DNA of 64,000 nucleotides from Candidatus Kosakonia sp. 282A-S69 (GCF_029433855.1 NZ_JAROAU010000003.1:492034-556033), one strand, 5' to 3'; numbered from the stretch's first letter, positions 28,880-38,701 are shown. The notes: generated by a model not told the origin, from the sequence alone. Numbers and translations are program-made.

Positions 28880-29806
28880 ATGAGTTTTCTGTTTGCTGTT
28901 GTACAGGCGCTGGTGCTGTTTGCCCTTGCGCCGCTGCTTTCCGGCATAAGCCGTGTGGCGCGTGCGCGTCTGCATAACCGGCGCGGGCCGGGGGTGCTGC
29001 AGGAGTATCGCGATCTGTTCAAACTGCTCGGGCGGCAGAGCGTCGCTCCTGCGGCCTCCGGCTGGGTCTTTCGCCTGACGCCGCTGGTGATGGTTGGCGT
29101 AATGCTGACAGTCGCTACCGCGCTGCCGGTGGTGACGGTAGCCTCACCGCTGCCGCAACTCGGCGATCTGATCACGCTCATCTACCTCTTCGCCATTGCC
29201 CGCTTCTTCTTCGCCATTGCCGGGCTGGATACCGGCAGCCCCTTTACCGGGCTGGGCGCCAGCCGCGAAGCGATGCTCGGCGTGCTGGTGGAGCCGATCC
29301 TGCTGTTGGGGTTGTGGGTCGCGGCGCTGGTCGCCGGTTCGACCCATCTCACCCACATCACCGACACCGTTTATCACTGGCCGCTGCACGCCAGCCTGCC
29401 GCTCTTTCTGGCGCTCTGCGCCTGCGCCTTCGCCACCTTTATTGAGATGGGCAAACTGCCGTTCGATCTGGCAGAAGCGGAGCAGGAGTTGCAGGAGGGG
29501 CCGCTCTCCGAGTACAGCGGCAGCGGCTTCGCGATCCTCAAGTGGGGCATCAGCCTGAAACAACTGGTGGTGCTGCAACTCTTTGTCGGCGTCTTTTTGC
29601 CGTGGGGGCAGCTGACCACCTTCAGCGTCGGCGGGCTGCTGCTGGCGCTGGTTGCCGCACTACTGAAGCTGCTGCTCGGCGTGTTGGTGATTGCGCTATT
29701 TGAAAACAGCATGGCACGCCTGCGTTTCGTTGCCGCCTCGCGCGTCACCTGGGCCGGTTTTGGCGTCGCCTTGCTGGCCTTTGTCTCCTTGCTGGCGACC
29801 TATTAA
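28880..29806 (+). CDS. hycD: Hydrogenase-3 membrane subunit HycD
   Basis: HycD is the NuoH/ND1-like membrane subunit at the joint between membrane and peripheral arms. The 308-residue protein has about eight helices. It shows the conserved ARLHNRRGPGVLQEYRDLFKLL loop, GSPFTGLGASREAML, and the acidic EMGKLPFDLAEAEQELQEG loop typical of NuoH homologues. It lies tightly in the hyc operon, 2 bp after hycC and 12 bp before hycE. Confidence 0.97.
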   Translation: MSFLFAVVQALVLFALAPLLSGISRVARARLHNRRGPGVLQEYRDLFKLLGRQSVAPAASGWVFRLTPLVMVGVMLTVATALPVVTVASPLPQLGDLITLIYLFAIARFFFAIAGLDTGSPFTGLGASREAMLGVLVEPILLLGLWVAALVAGSTHLTHITDTVYHWPLHASLPLFLALCACAFATFIEMGKLPFDLAEAEQELQEGPLSEYSGSGFAILKWGISLKQLVVLQLFVGVFLPWGQLTTFSVGGLLLALVAALLKLLLGVLVIALFENSMARLRFVAASRVTWAGFGVALLAFVSLLATY

Positions 29807-29818
29807 GAGAGTTCATCT

Positions 29819-31528
29819 ATGTCTGAAGAAAAGATCGGCCAACACTACCTTGCCGCGCTGCATGAGAAATTCCCCGGCGTGGTGCTGGAGAGTGCGTGGC
29901 AGACGAAGGATCAGCTGACCCTGACCGTCAAAACCAACTATTTGCCGGAAGTGGTTGAGTTCCTCTACTACCAGCAGGGCGGCTGGCTGTCGGTACTGTT
30001 TGGCAACGATGAGCGCAAGCTCAACGGTCACTTCGCTGTTTACTACGTGCTGTCGATGGAGCAGGGCGTGAAGTGCTGGATCACGGTGCGCGTCGAGGTG
30101 GATGCCCTGAAACCGGAGTATCCATCGGTCACGCCGCGCGTGCCGGCGGCGGTGTGGGGTGAGCGCGAAGTGCGCGATATGTATGGGCTCATCCCGGTAG
30201 GCCTGCCGGATGAGCGCCGTCTGGTGCTGCCCGACGACTGGCCGGATGAACTCTATCCGCTGCGTAAAGACAGCATGGATTACCGCCAGCGCCCCGCACC
30301 GACCACTGACGCGGAAACCTACGAGTTCATTAACGAACTGGGCGATAAGAAGAACAATGTGGTGCCGATTGGTCCGCTGCATGTCACCTCCGACGAACCG
30401 GGCCATTTCCGCCTGTTTGTCGATGGCGAGACCATTATCGACGCCGACTACCGCATGTTCTATGTCCACCGCGGGATGGAAAAGCTGGCAGAAACCCGCA
30501 TGGGTTATAACGAAGTGACCTTCCTGTCGGATCGCGTTTGCGGGATTTGCGGCTTCGCCCACAGTACGGCGTACACCACCTCGGTGGAGAACGCGATGGG
30601 CATTGTGGTGCCGGAGCGCGCGCAGATGATCCGCGCCATTTTGCTTGAGGTTGAGCGCCTGCACTCCAACCTGCTCAACCTCGGCCTGGCCTGCCACTTT
30701 GTCGGCTTCGACTCTGGCTTTATGCAGTTCTTCCGCGTGCGTGAAACCTCAATGAAGATGGCGGAGATCCTGACCGGGGCGCGTAAAACCTACGGCCTGA
30801 ACCTGATTGGCGGCATCCGTCGTGACATGCTTAAAGATGAGATGATCCAGACCCGCCAGCTGGCGCAGCAGATGCGCCGCGATGTGCAGGAGCTGGTCGA
30901 TATGTTGTTAAGCACGCCCAACATTGAGCAGCGCACGGTCGGTATTGGCCGCCTTGACCCGCAAATTGCCCGCGACTTCAGTAACGTCGGCCCGATGGTG
31001 CGTGCCAGTGGGCACGCCCGCGATACCCGCGCCGATCACCCCTTTGTCGGCTATGGCCTGCTGCCAATGACCGTCCACACTGAGCAGGGCTGTGATGTGA
31101 TTTCACGCCTGAAAGTGCGTATCAATGAAGTCTTTACCGCCCTGAACATGATTGATTTCGGTCTCGATAACCTGCCCGGCGGCCCGCTGATGGTGGAGGG
31201 CTTTACCTATATTCCGCACCGCTTTGCTCTCGGCTTTTCTGAAGCGCCACGCGGGGATGATATCCACTGGAGCATGACCGGCGACAACCAGAAGCTCTAC
31301 CGCTGGCGCTGCCGTGCGGCGACTTACGCCAACTGGCCAACCCTGCGCTACATGCTGCGCGGGAATAGTGTCTCTGACGCACCGCTGATTATCGGCAGCC
31401 TCGATCCCTGCTACTCCTGCACCGACCGCATGACGGTGGTGGATGTGCGTAAGAAAAAGAGCCAGGTGGTGCCGTACAAAGAGCTGGAGCGCTACAGCAT
31501 TGAGCGTAAGCACTCGCCGCTGAAATAG
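29819..31528 (+). CDS. hycE: Hydrogenase-3 large subunit HycE
   Basis: HycE is the catalytic [NiFe] subunit of formate hydrogenlyase, fused to an N-terminal NuoC-like domain (about residues 1-170). The nickel ligands are in DRVCGICGFAHS (Cys241 and Cys244, counted from the start) and in the C-terminal DPCYSCTDR. The precursor ends in a 32-residue extension after MTVVDVR, to be removed by HycI once nickel is inserted. Length (569) and sequence match E. coli closely. Maturation needs HypA-F, all encoded in this window. Confidence 0.98.
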   Translation: MSEEKIGQHYLAALHEKFPGVVLESAWQTKDQLTLTVKTNYLPEVVEFLYYQQGGWLSVLFGNDERKLNGHFAVYYVLSMEQGVKCWITVRVEVDALKPEYPSVTPRVPAAVWGEREVRDMYGLIPVGLPDERRLVLPDDWPDELYPLRKDSMDYRQRPAPTTDAETYEFINELGDKKNNVVPIGPLHVTSDEPGHFRLFVDGETIIDADYRMFYVHRGMEKLAETRMGYNEVTFLSDRVCGICGFAHSTAYTTSVENAMGIVVPERAQMIRAILLEVERLHSNLLNLGLACHFVGFDSGFMQFFRVRETSMKMAEILTGARKTYGLNLIGGIRRDMLKDEMIQTRQLAQQMRRDVQELVDMLLSTPNIEQRTVGIGRLDPQIARDFSNVGPMVRASGHARDTRADHPFVGYGLLPMTVHTEQGCDVISRLKVRINEVFTALNMIDFGLDNLPGGPLMVEGFTYIPHRFALGFSEAPRGDDIHWSMTGDNQKLYRWRCRAATYANWPTLRYMLRGNSVSDAPLIIGSLDPCYSCTDRMTVVDVRKKKSQVVPYKELERYSIERKHSPLK

Positions 31529-31545
31529 AAGGAGCGTTGCAAGCC

Positions 31546-32088
31546 ATGTTTACCTTTATCAAAAAAGTGATCAAAACCGGCGCCCCGACCAGCAGTTATC
31601 CGCTGTCGCCGATGCCGGTTGATAAAAATTTTCGCGGTAAGCCGCAGCACAACCCGCAGCAGTGCATCGGCTGCGCGGCGTGCGTCAATGCCTGCCCCTC
31701 CAATGCGCTGACGGTGGAGACCGACCTCGCCACCGGCGAGCAGGCCTGGCAGTTTAATCTCGGACGCTGCATCTTCTGCGCCCGCTGCGAAGAGGTCTGC
31801 CCGACGGCGGCGATTACTCTGTCGCAGGAGTATGAGCTGGCAGTGTGGAACAAGGCCGACTTTTTGCAACAGTCGCGCTTTGAGCTCTGCCAGTGTCGTG
31901 AATGCGCGCGCCCCTTTGCCGTGCAGAAAGAGATCGATTACGCCATCGCGCTGCTGGCGCACAATGGCGATACCCACGCCGAAGCGCACCGCGCAAGCTT
32001 TGAAACCTGCCCCGCCTGCAAACGCCAGCAGTGCCTGGTACCAACCGACCGTATTGAATTGACCCGCCATATGAGAGAGGCCAGCTAA
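31546..32088 (+). CDS. hycF: Formate hydrogenlyase ferredoxin-like subunit HycF
   Basis: HycF is a NuoI-like subunit with two [4Fe-4S] clusters: [12 protein letters not shown] and [12 protein letters not shown], at about residues 41-90. The C-terminal half adds a CxC/CxxC pair (CQCREC, then CPACKRQQC), probably structural. I chose ATG 31546 (product [12 protein letters not shown]), as in E. coli; a TTG nine bases upstream is closer to the AAGGAG but unlikely. Its stop overlaps the hycG start (TAATG). Confidence 0.96.
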   Translation: MFTFIKKVIKTGAPTSSYPLSPMPVDKNFRGKPQHNPQQCIGCAACVNACPSNALTVETDLATGEQAWQFNLGRCIFCARCEEVCPTAAITLSQEYELAVWNKADFLQQSRFELCQCRECARPFAVQKEIDYAIALLAHNGDTHAEAHRASFETCPACKRQQCLVPTDRIELTRHMREAS

Positions 32089-32852
32089 TGAGCCAGCTTA
32101 TTGGACCGCGCGACGCACAGGGCATTCCGCTGCCATTGACGGTGGAGGAGTCCATCGCCAGCATGAAAACCTCGTTGTTGAAGAAGATCAAACGCTCAGC
32201 CTACGTGTACCGCGTCGATTGCGGCGGCTGCAACGGCTGTGAAATCGAAATTTTCGCTACTCTTTCGCCGCTGTTCGACGCCGAACGTTTCGGTATCAAG
32301 GTAGTGCCGTCGCCGCGTCACGCGGATATTTTGCTCTTTACCGGCGCGGTGACGCGTGCGATGCGCTCCCCGGCGTTACGCGCCTGGCAATCGGCACCGG
32401 ATCCGAAGATCTGCATCTCCTACGGCGCCTGCGGTAACAGCGGGGGGATCTTCCACGATCTCTACTGTGTCTGGGGTGGTACGGACAAGATCGTGCCGGT
32501 GGATGTCTATATTCCTGGCTGCCCGCCGACGCCCGCCGCTACGCTGTATGGCTTTGCTATGGCGCTTGGGCTGCTGGAGCAGAAAATTCACGCCCGTCTT
32601 CCCGGCGAGCAGGACGATCAGCCAGCAGAGATCCTTCACCCGCAGATGGTGCAGCCGCTGCGGGTCAAAGTGGATCGCACCGCGCGCCGGCTGGCGGGTT
32701 ACCGCTATGGCCGCCAGATCGCTGATGACTACCTGCGCCTGCGTACCCTTGGCGAGCATGAGGTAATGAACTGGCTGGCGCAGGAGAACGATCCGCGCCT
32801 GACGGAGATTGTCAGCCACCTTAACCAGGTGGTGCAGGAGGCGAAAATCTGA
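32088..32852 (+). CDS. hycG: Hydrogenase-3 small subunit HycG
   Basis: HycG is the NuoB-like small subunit that carries the proximal [4Fe-4S] cluster next to the NiFe site. The 254-residue protein has the ligand pattern [11 protein letters not shown], then [10 protein letters not shown] and [16 protein letters not shown]. Unlike uptake hydrogenases it has no Tat signal, consistent with a cytoplasm-facing complex. It overlaps hycF and hycH by one base each. Confidence 0.97.
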   Translation: MSQLIGPRDAQGIPLPLTVEESIASMKTSLLKKIKRSAYVYRVDCGGCNGCEIEIFATLSPLFDAERFGIKVVPSPRHADILLFTGAVTRAMRSPALRAWQSAPDPKICISYGACGNSGGIFHDLYCVWGGTDKIVPVDVYIPGCPPTPAATLYGFAMALGLLEQKIHARLPGEQDDQPAEILHPQMVQPLRVKVDRTARRLAGYRYGRQIADDYLRLRTLGEHEVMNWLAQENDPRLTEIVSHLNQVVQEAKI

Positions 32853-33262
32853 TGGGCGAAACGGTGGTCTTTAGTCAGCTGCGGCGCAAATTTATCGACG
32901 AAAATGAGGCGACGCCGCCGCAGGCGCAGCAGGTGGTCTACTACAGTCTGGCTATTGGTCACCATCTTGGGGTGATCGACTGTCTGGAGGCGGCGCTCAC
33001 CTGCTCGTGGGAGGAGTACCTGGCGTGGATCGCCACTCTCGACGCGGGCAGCGAAGCGCGGCGAAAAATGGAAGGGGTGCCGCGCTACGGCGAAATCGTC
33101 ATCGACACGAATCATGTGATGCTGCTGGCCAACGCCTTTGACCGCGCGCTGGCGCAGCAAAGCGCCACGCAGCAGGCGTGGAGCCATGCGCTACTGTCGA
33201 TGCTGCATGATATTTACCAGGAGAGCGCCATCTATCTGATGGTCAGGAGGTTACGTGACTGA
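32852..33262 (+). CDS. hycH: Formate hydrogenlyase maturation protein HycH
   Basis: HycH is required for assembly of hydrogenase 3 but is not part of the final complex; its exact role is unclear. The 136-residue soluble protein equals the E. coli length and contains the KMEGVPRYGEIVIDTNHVMLLANAF segment. Its stop overlaps the hycI start by 8 bp. Confidence 0.95.
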   Translation: MGETVVFSQLRRKFIDENEATPPQAQQVVYYSLAIGHHLGVIDCLEAALTCSWEEYLAWIATLDAGSEARRKMEGVPRYGEIVIDTNHVMLLANAFDRALAQQSATQQAWSHALLSMLHDIYQESAIYLMVRRLRD

Positions 33263-33710
33263 CGTTTTACTCTGTGTCGGCAATAGCATGATGGGCGACG
33301 ATGGCGCAGGTCCGCTGCTGGCGGAGATGTGTGCCGCTAAGCCTGCGGGGGAGTGGCTGGTGATTGATGGCGGCAGCGCGCCGGAGAATGATGTCGCCGC
33401 GATCCGTGATTTGCGCCCGACGCGGCTGCTGCTGGTCGACGCGACGGATATGGGGCTTAACCCCGGCGAAATCCGCGTGGTTAACCCGGATGACATCGCC
33501 GACATGTTTATGATGACCACCCACAATATGCCGCTCAACTACCTGATCGATCAGCTGAAAGAGGATGTCGGTGAGGTGATTTTTCTCGGCATTCAGCCTG
33601 ATATCGTAGGCTTTTGCTACCCGATGACGCCGCCAGTGAAGGCGGCGGTAGAGACCATTTATCAGCGGCTGGATGGCTGGCAAGGGCAGGCCGGTTTCGA
33701 TCCCCTTTGA
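33255..33710 (+). CDS. hycI: HycE-specific maturation endopeptidase HycI
   Basis: HycI cleaves the C-terminal extension of nickel-loaded HycE. The 151-residue protein starts with GTG at 33255 (product MTDVLLCVGNSMMGDDGAGPLL), with GGAGG just upstream. Nickel-sensing acidic and His residues are in GDDGAG, DATDMGLNPGE and TTHNMPLNYL. It is the last gene of the hyc operon. Its stop directly abuts the stop of the convergent GAF-GGDEF gene, leaving no room for an intergenic terminator. Confidence 0.96.
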   Translation: MTDVLLCVGNSMMGDDGAGPLLAEMCAAKPAGEWLVIDGGSAPENDVAAIRDLRPTRLLLVDATDMGLNPGEIRVVNPDDIADMFMMTTHNMPLNYLIDQLKEDVGEVIFLGIQPDIVGFCYPMTPPVKAAVETIYQRLDGWQGQAGFDPL

Positions 33711-34664
33711 TTAACGGCGACGTTTTTCCGCGTACATCACTTTGCCGCTCTCCTCCAGCATGTCGCGCAGGGTGGTGTACTTCTCATCCTGTTCAATTAC
33801 GCCGTGAGAGTAGTTGATGTGGTAGTTTTTAGCGCCGTTTGCCTCCAGCGCGTCCATTCGCGTTTGCAGATCGAAGAGGAAGGCATCGACATCATGCCCG
33901 GCGCTATTACTGAGCAGCACCGCAAACTCCCCGCCGCCCATGCGCGCGGCGATATCCTGCTCCTGCAGGCATTTCGTCAGCGTGCTGGCAAAGGTTTTCA
34001 CCACCGCATCCCCCTCTTTACTGCCCAATACTTCGTTGATCGATTTCAGGTTGTCGAGGCTGAAATAGAGCAGGCTGAAGGGCGTGTTGTGCTCTTTTGA
34101 CCAGTTGAAGCGCTTCTCGCCGGAGCGGTAAAAGCCGCGGCTGTTGGGCATGCCGGTCAGTGAATCGGTCATCGCCATGCTGAGAATCAAAAACTCATCT
34201 TCGACAATGGCGGCGAAATCGAGCAGGGTGTTGATCTCCGCGCTGGAGAAGGGGCGCGGATAGGTATCGATAATGCAGATGGTACCGGCAATCGCGCCAT
34301 CCGGAAGGCGCACCGGGCAGCCGGCGTAAAAACGCACCCACGGTTCGCCGGTAACAAAGGGGTTATCGGCAAAGCGCGGATCCATCTGGGTGTCTTTCAC
34401 AATAAAGACACCCTCTTCAAGAATGGCGTGGGCGCAGAAAGAGAGGTTGCGCGGGGTTTCATGAGTATCAATACCGCCGCGTGACAGCAGCCACTGTCGA
34501 TCGCGGTCGAGCAGGCTAATCACCGCAATTGGCACATCGAAGGTGGTTTTCGCCATGCGGGTTAAGCGATCGAAGCGCTCGTCATCTTTTTTATCAAGCA
34601 GATCCATCATGTATAGAGAGTGCAGACGCTCTCTTTCGTTGACTGGCATAGCCGGAAAAATCAT
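33711..34664 (-). CDS. GAF domain protein with degenerate GGDEF domain
   Basis: A 317-residue cytoplasmic protein: a GAF sensor (about residues 25-155, with FDVPIAVISLLDRDRQWLLS and the SFCAHAI motif) and a C-terminal GGDEF-like domain (about 160-317, starting TDSLTGMPNSRGFY). The signature reads RMGGGEF, so the catalytic Asp/Glu is Gly245. The first metal-binding Asp of the DxD-FK block is Ser (YFSLDNLKSINE). The guanine-contact Asn and the GD remain. Diguanylate cyclase activity is therefore doubtful; a GTP- or effector-sensing role is an inference. AGGA precedes ATG 34664. Confidence 0.85.
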   Translation of the reverse strand: MIFPAMPVNERERLHSLYMMDLLDKKDDERFDRLTRMAKTTFDVPIAVISLLDRDRQWLLSRGGIDTHETPRNLSFCAHAILEEGVFIVKDTQMDPRFADNPFVTGEPWVRFYAGCPVRLPDGAIAGTICIIDTYPRPFSSAEINTLLDFAAIVEDEFLILSMAMTDSLTGMPNSRGFYRSGEKRFNWSKEHNTPFSLLYFSLDNLKSINEVLGSKEGDAVVKTFASTLTKCLQEQDIAARMGGGEFAVLLSNSAGHDVDAFLFDLQTRMDALEANGAKNYHINYSHGVIEQDEKYTTLRDMLEESGKVMYAEKRRR

Positions 34665-34831
34665 ATGACATCCTCGATAAGGCCTGTTTTCTCAAGTGTA
34701 GACATTTCTTGTAACGATTGCGTTATATATCCAAGGCTTGAGGCACGGCTTTACCCTTCGCACAAAAGGTACATTGCCGCCTTCAGACGCGCCGCCTACA
34801 ATCGACTGACTTAACACACAGGAGCAATGCT

Positions 34832-35692
34832 ATGTCTGAACTTTCGCTTACTTATCGTCTGGGCGACAACGAAGTGGGTCGTCTGGGTTACGGTGCAATG
34901 CAGCTCGCAGGCCCTGGCGTGTTTGGCCCGCCGGCCGACGAGGCGCGCGCCCTGCAGGTGCTGCGCGATGCGGTGGCCGCCGGGGTTACGCATATTGATA
35001 CCAGTGATTTTTACGGCCCGCACGTTACCAATAAGTTGATTAAGCAGGCGCTGCATCCCTACCCGGACAACCTGACGATTGTCACCAAAGTTGGCGCGCG
35101 CCGCGATGAAAAAGCCAACTGGCTGCCCGCTTTTAGCGATGAAGAGCTGACCCGCGCGGTTGAAGATAACCTGCGTAATCTCGCGCTGGATGTGCTGGAT
35201 GTGGTGAACCTGCGCGCGATGTTCAGCGCTCACGGCCCGGCAGAAGGGTCGCTGGAGGCGCCGCTTGAGACCTTAATCAAGCTCAAAGATCGCGGGCTGA
35301 TTCGCCATATTGGTCTGAGTAATGTGACGGCAAAACAGGTGGCGGACGCGCAGAAGATGACGCCCATCGCCTGCGTGCAGAACCTCTATAACGTGGCAAA
35401 CCGCCAGGATGACGCGCTGATTGATACGCTGAATGAGCAGGGCATCGCCTTTGTGCCGTTCTTCCCGCTTGGCGGTTTTTCGCCGCTGCAATCAAGCGAA
35501 CTCAATGCAGTGGCGGCAGAGCTTGATGCAACGCCAATGCAGGTGGCGCTGGCGTGGTTGTTACAGCGTTCGCCCAATATTTTGCTGATCCCGGGGACCT
35601 CCTCTCCGCAGCATCTGCAGGAGAACCTCGTCAGCGCTAAGCTGGTATTACCGCGCGAGGCGCTGGAGACGTTAAACAGCATCGGCGCGTAG
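34832..35692 (+). CDS. pdxI: Aldo/keto reductase, pyridoxal reductase-like (PdxI/YdbC)
   Basis: A 286-residue NADPH-dependent reductase of the AKR superfamily. Long stretches match E. coli YdbC/PdxI, which reduces pyridoxal to pyridoxine. Visible AKR features are LGYGAMQLAGPGVFGPP at the N terminus, the catalytic DTSDFYGPH (Asp and Tyr), a TKVGARR Lys, IGLSNV, and a NADP-binding PFFPLGGF...LLIPGTSS. CAGGAG precedes the ATG. It is a single gene ended by a REP element. PdxI identity is likely but rests on remembered similarity. Confidence 0.85.
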   Translation: MSELSLTYRLGDNEVGRLGYGAMQLAGPGVFGPPADEARALQVLRDAVAAGVTHIDTSDFYGPHVTNKLIKQALHPYPDNLTIVTKVGARRDEKANWLPAFSDEELTRAVEDNLRNLALDVLDVVNLRAMFSAHGPAEGSLEAPLETLIKLKDRGLIRHIGLSNVTAKQVADAQKMTPIACVQNLYNVANRQDDALIDTLNEQGIAFVPFFPLGGFSPLQSSELNAVAAELDATPMQVALAWLLQRSPNILLIPGTSSPQHLQENLVSAKLVLPREALETLNSIGA

Positions 35693-35705
35693 CGCGCCGG
35701 GTATT

Positions 35706-35738
35706 GCCGGATGGCGGCTGACGCTTTATCCGGCCTAC
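35706..35738. repeat. Single REP unit
   Basis: GCCGGATGGCGGCTGACGC followed by TTATCCGGCCTAC, a standard REP palindrome, in the gap between the converging pdxI and LacI-type genes. A GC-rich mini-palindrome also spans the pdxI stop codon (35684-35698). Confidence 0.85.
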
Positions 35739-35770
35739 AAAAGATATCTGGCTGACAAAAGACTCAACCA

Positions 35771-36766
35771 TTACCCCACCTTCACCACCGACTCGCGGCA
35801 CACCAGCTCGCCCTGATGGGCGCGCGGGGGCGTCTCATCCGGCAACAAGAGGATCGCCACCGCGTGGCGGATCATCTCATCCATCGGCACATGCAGGGTG
35901 GTGAGCGCCGGGTTGTAATATTTGCCAATCACCGAGTCATCGAACCCCGCGAGGGAGAGATCCTCCGGCAGGCGCAGCCCGGCCTCCTGACACGCTTTCG
36001 CCACGCCAATCGCCATATCGTCATTCGCGGCCAGCACACAGCTGAATGACACATTGCGCGCCAGCAGCTCACGCCCGGCTTCATAACCGCTGTCGGTGCT
36101 CCAGCTTCCCCGCACCAGCAACTGCGGGTCCGGCTCAATGCCGGCGTGACGCAGCGCCTGGTGATACCCCGCCAGACGGCTGTCGCCGGTGGGTGAACCC
36201 TCGGAACCGGCGACAAAGGCAATACGCCGATGCCCCTGCGCCAGCAGATACGCCACCATCCTTTCGCTGCTCTGCTGGTGGTCAACAAACACGCACTGGC
36301 TGCGGTTGCGGGTCAGCTCGCGGTTAATCACCACAATTGGCGTCTGGCTGGTATCGATAATCTCATCCAGCTCGTCGACCGTCAGGTATTTCGGGTAGAT
36401 GAGGATCGCTTCACAGCGCAGCGACAGCAGCAGGTCGATGGCGTCGCGCTCCTCTTGTGCGCTGTGTTTTCCATCCGCCAGCACCAGCTGCCGACCGTGC
36501 ATTTCACTGTCGGTCGCCGCATGGTAAATCATGCTGGAGAAGAACGGGCCGTTATAGAGCCCGTTAGTGATCACCAGTCCGACGGAGTTGGTTTTATTAT
36601 TGGCAAGGTTGCGCGCCAGTTGGTTTGGCTTGTAACCCGTTTCGTCAATCGCCTGCATAATGCGGGCTTTGACCTCTTCGCGGACAAAGACTTTGCCGTT
36701 CAGCGCACGCGATACCGTCGCTTTGGAGACGCCTGCCAGCCGTGCGACATCCAGTATCGTTACCAT
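35771..36766 (-). CDS. LacI-family repressor, AscG-like
   Basis: A 331-residue repressor with the LacI helix-turn-helix TILDVARLAGVSKATVSRALNG and a sugar-binding periplasmic-fold domain. Blocks such as LVLADGKHSAQEERDAIDLL and IYPKYLTVDELDEIID are nearly those of AscG, encoded at 49163, so the two are paralogues. It lies 30 bp downstream of the beta-glucoside PTS gene on the same strand and probably represses that gene and itself through two near-identical operators at 38702 and 38738. Confidence 0.88.
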   Translation of the reverse strand: MVTILDVARLAGVSKATVSRALNGKVFVREEVKARIMQAIDETGYKPNQLARNLANNKTNSVGLVITNGLYNGPFFSSMIYHAATDSEMHGRQLVLADGKHSAQEERDAIDLLLSLRCEAILIYPKYLTVDELDEIIDTSQTPIVVINRELTRNRSQCVFVDHQQSSERMVAYLLAQGHRRIAFVAGSEGSPTGDSRLAGYHQALRHAGIEPDPQLLVRGSWSTDSGYEAGRELLARNVSFSCVLAANDDMAIGVAKACQEAGLRLPEDLSLAGFDDSVIGKYYNPALTTLHVPMDEMIRHAVAILLLPDETPPRAHQGELVCRESVVKVG

Positions 36767-36796
36767 TCTTCATCCTCGCTCGTGTTATCTCTCTTG

Positions 36797-38656
36797 TCAG
36801 GCCAGTGACATCAGCGGCGCTCCCGCCGTGACGGCACCTTGTGACTGGTGGCGGGTAAGCGTGAACTCATCGCTGTTCACCACCAGCACCGGCGTTGTTA
36901 AATCATACCCGGCCTGCTCAATTTTCGCCTTATCGAATGCCAGCAGAGGTGTGCCTGCGATCACCCGGTCACCCTCTTTAACCAGCGGCGTAAAGTATTG
37001 TCCCTGTAAATTAACGGTATTCAGGCCAACATGGATCAGTAATTCTGCCCCATTGTCACAAATCAGGCCGATAGCGTGATGAGAGTCAATTAATGTCGCG
37101 ACCTGCGCATCGCACGGCGCGACCACTTTTCCCTCAGCGGGCACAATCGCGATGCCATCGCCCAGCACTTTGCCAGCAAAGGCTTCATCTTTCACGCTCT
37201 CCAGCGCAATCACTTCGCCTTTGATCGGGCTGAGCATTTGCAGTGTACCGACGGTGACCGTCGCGGGTTTCTGCTCTGCGGGCCTCTCTTCAACGGGATC
37301 GTCAAAACCAACAAACTGCACCATCACCACGGTGAGCACAATGGCCGTTGCGGCACCGGCCAGTTCACCGATAAAGGACATCGGCGCATCGGGGCTGATG
37401 GCGTTCACCAGCGTAAAGAGACCCGGCAGCGCGGCATAGGCATAATAGAGGCTGCCAAACAGGCTGGCGACCACCGCGCCGATGGCACCGCCAATACAGC
37501 CGCAGATAAAGGGCTTTTTAAAGCGCAACGTAACGCCGTAAATCGCCGGTTCGGTAATGCCGAAAATGGCGGTGACGCCCGCCGAAAGCGAGGTGGCTTT
37601 CAGCTGTTTGTTACGGCTTTTGATAAACACGCCGAAGACCGCCGCCATCTGGCCAATCACCGCGATGGTCTGGTAGGCCTGGAAGGAGTCATACCCCTGG
37701 GTGTCGAAGTTGGCCATGATCACCGGCGTAATGCCCCAGTGAACGCCAAAAATCACAATCACCTGCCAGACGCCGCCAATAATCGCAGCCGCCAGCGCTG
37801 GTGCAGCGTGGAACAGGGCGTTATAGCCATTTGCCACACCGATCGCCGCCCAGCTGGTCAGCGGCCCAATCACAATCAGCGTCAGCGGCACAATCACCAC
37901 AAAGCAAATAAGCGGCGTAAAGAGAGGGCTTATCACCTCCGGCAGCCATTTTTCCACGCGGCGTTCAAACCACGACAGCGCCCAGACGAGGAACAGCGGC
38001 GGCAGCACCGAGGAGGTATAGACCGTTTCCGCCAGCGGGAAGAAGAGGAACTTCACGTCGTTACCGGCGGCGATTTTGCCCGCCAGCGCCGTCCACTCCG
38101 GGTTTATCAGCGCACAGCAGCAGAGCACGGCAATAAACGGGTTGCACTTAAAGTGGCGGGCGGCGGTGATGGCAATAAACACCGGCAGAAAGGCGAAGGG
38201 CGTCCAGGACATAAAGTTGAGCACCGCAAAGGTGCCGGTGGACTTGATATCCGCATCCGCAAGGCCGAGCAGGATCAGCAAACCCTGCAAAATCCCGGCG
38301 GCGGCAAGAATATAGACGATGGGGGCAAACACCGCCGACATGGTTGCGATCACCGCATCGAGCCAGCGCGTTTTCACTGGCGGTGCGTCATCGCCGCGCT
38401 CTTTCACCATGCCGCTCAGGGCGTTGAATACATCGGCGACGTGGGTGCCAATCACCACCTGGAACTGACCGCCGCTCTCAACGACCGCAATCACGCCGGG
38501 CAGGCTCTGGACATTGCTTTTTGCAGTGGCGGGCGTTTCATTGAGGACGAGGCGCAGTCGGGTGGCGCAGCGGGAGAAGTTGCTGATGTTCTCTTCACCG
38601 CCGACCTCCCGCAGGATATCGCTCGCTAACTTATTGTAATCCCTGATAACGGCCAT
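36797..38656 (-). CDS. PTS beta-glucoside transporter EIIBCA (BglF-like)
   Basis: A 619-residue three-domain PTS permease that imports and phosphorylates a beta-glucoside. EIIB (about 1-90) carries the phosphocysteine in FSRCATRLRLVL (Cys30). EIIC (about 105-450) has ten or so membrane helices and the ITEPAIYGV motif. EIIA (about 480-619) has the phosphohistidine in LLIHVGLNTV (His542). No phospho-beta-glucosidase gene accompanies it, so hydrolysis would need AscB or another enzyme. Two AscG-like operators flank its promoter. Confidence 0.9.
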   Translation of the reverse strand: MAVIRDYNKLASDILREVGGEENISNFSRCATRLRLVLNETPATAKSNVQSLPGVIAVVESGGQFQVVIGTHVADVFNALSGMVKERGDDAPPVKTRWLDAVIATMSAVFAPIVYILAAAGILQGLLILLGLADADIKSTGTFAVLNFMSWTPFAFLPVFIAITAARHFKCNPFIAVLCCCALINPEWTALAGKIAAGNDVKFLFFPLAETVYTSSVLPPLFLVWALSWFERRVEKWLPEVISPLFTPLICFVVIVPLTLIVIGPLTSWAAIGVANGYNALFHAAPALAAAIIGGVWQVIVIFGVHWGITPVIMANFDTQGYDSFQAYQTIAVIGQMAAVFGVFIKSRNKQLKATSLSAGVTAIFGITEPAIYGVTLRFKKPFICGCIGGAIGAVVASLFGSLYYAYAALPGLFTLVNAISPDAPMSFIGELAGAATAIVLTVVMVQFVGFDDPVEERPAEQKPATVTVGTLQMLSPIKGEVIALESVKDEAFAGKVLGDGIAIVPAEGKVVAPCDAQVATLIDSHHAIGLICDNGAELLIHVGLNTVNLQGQYFTPLVKEGDRVIAGTPLLAFDKAKIEQAGYDLTTPVLVVNSDEFTLTRHQSQGAVTAGAPLMSLA

Positions 38657-38701
38657 TTTTATTTACCTTTTATTATCGGAAACTGAGTAGGTGTAACTGG
38701 G

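Noticed and set aside
37238-38629. Long open frame (463 codons) antisense to the PTS EIIBCA gene
   Set aside because: It mirrors the GC-rich codon pattern of the real gene, has a composition rich in His, Arg and Gln, and lacks conserved motifs; the minus-strand PTS protein is certain.
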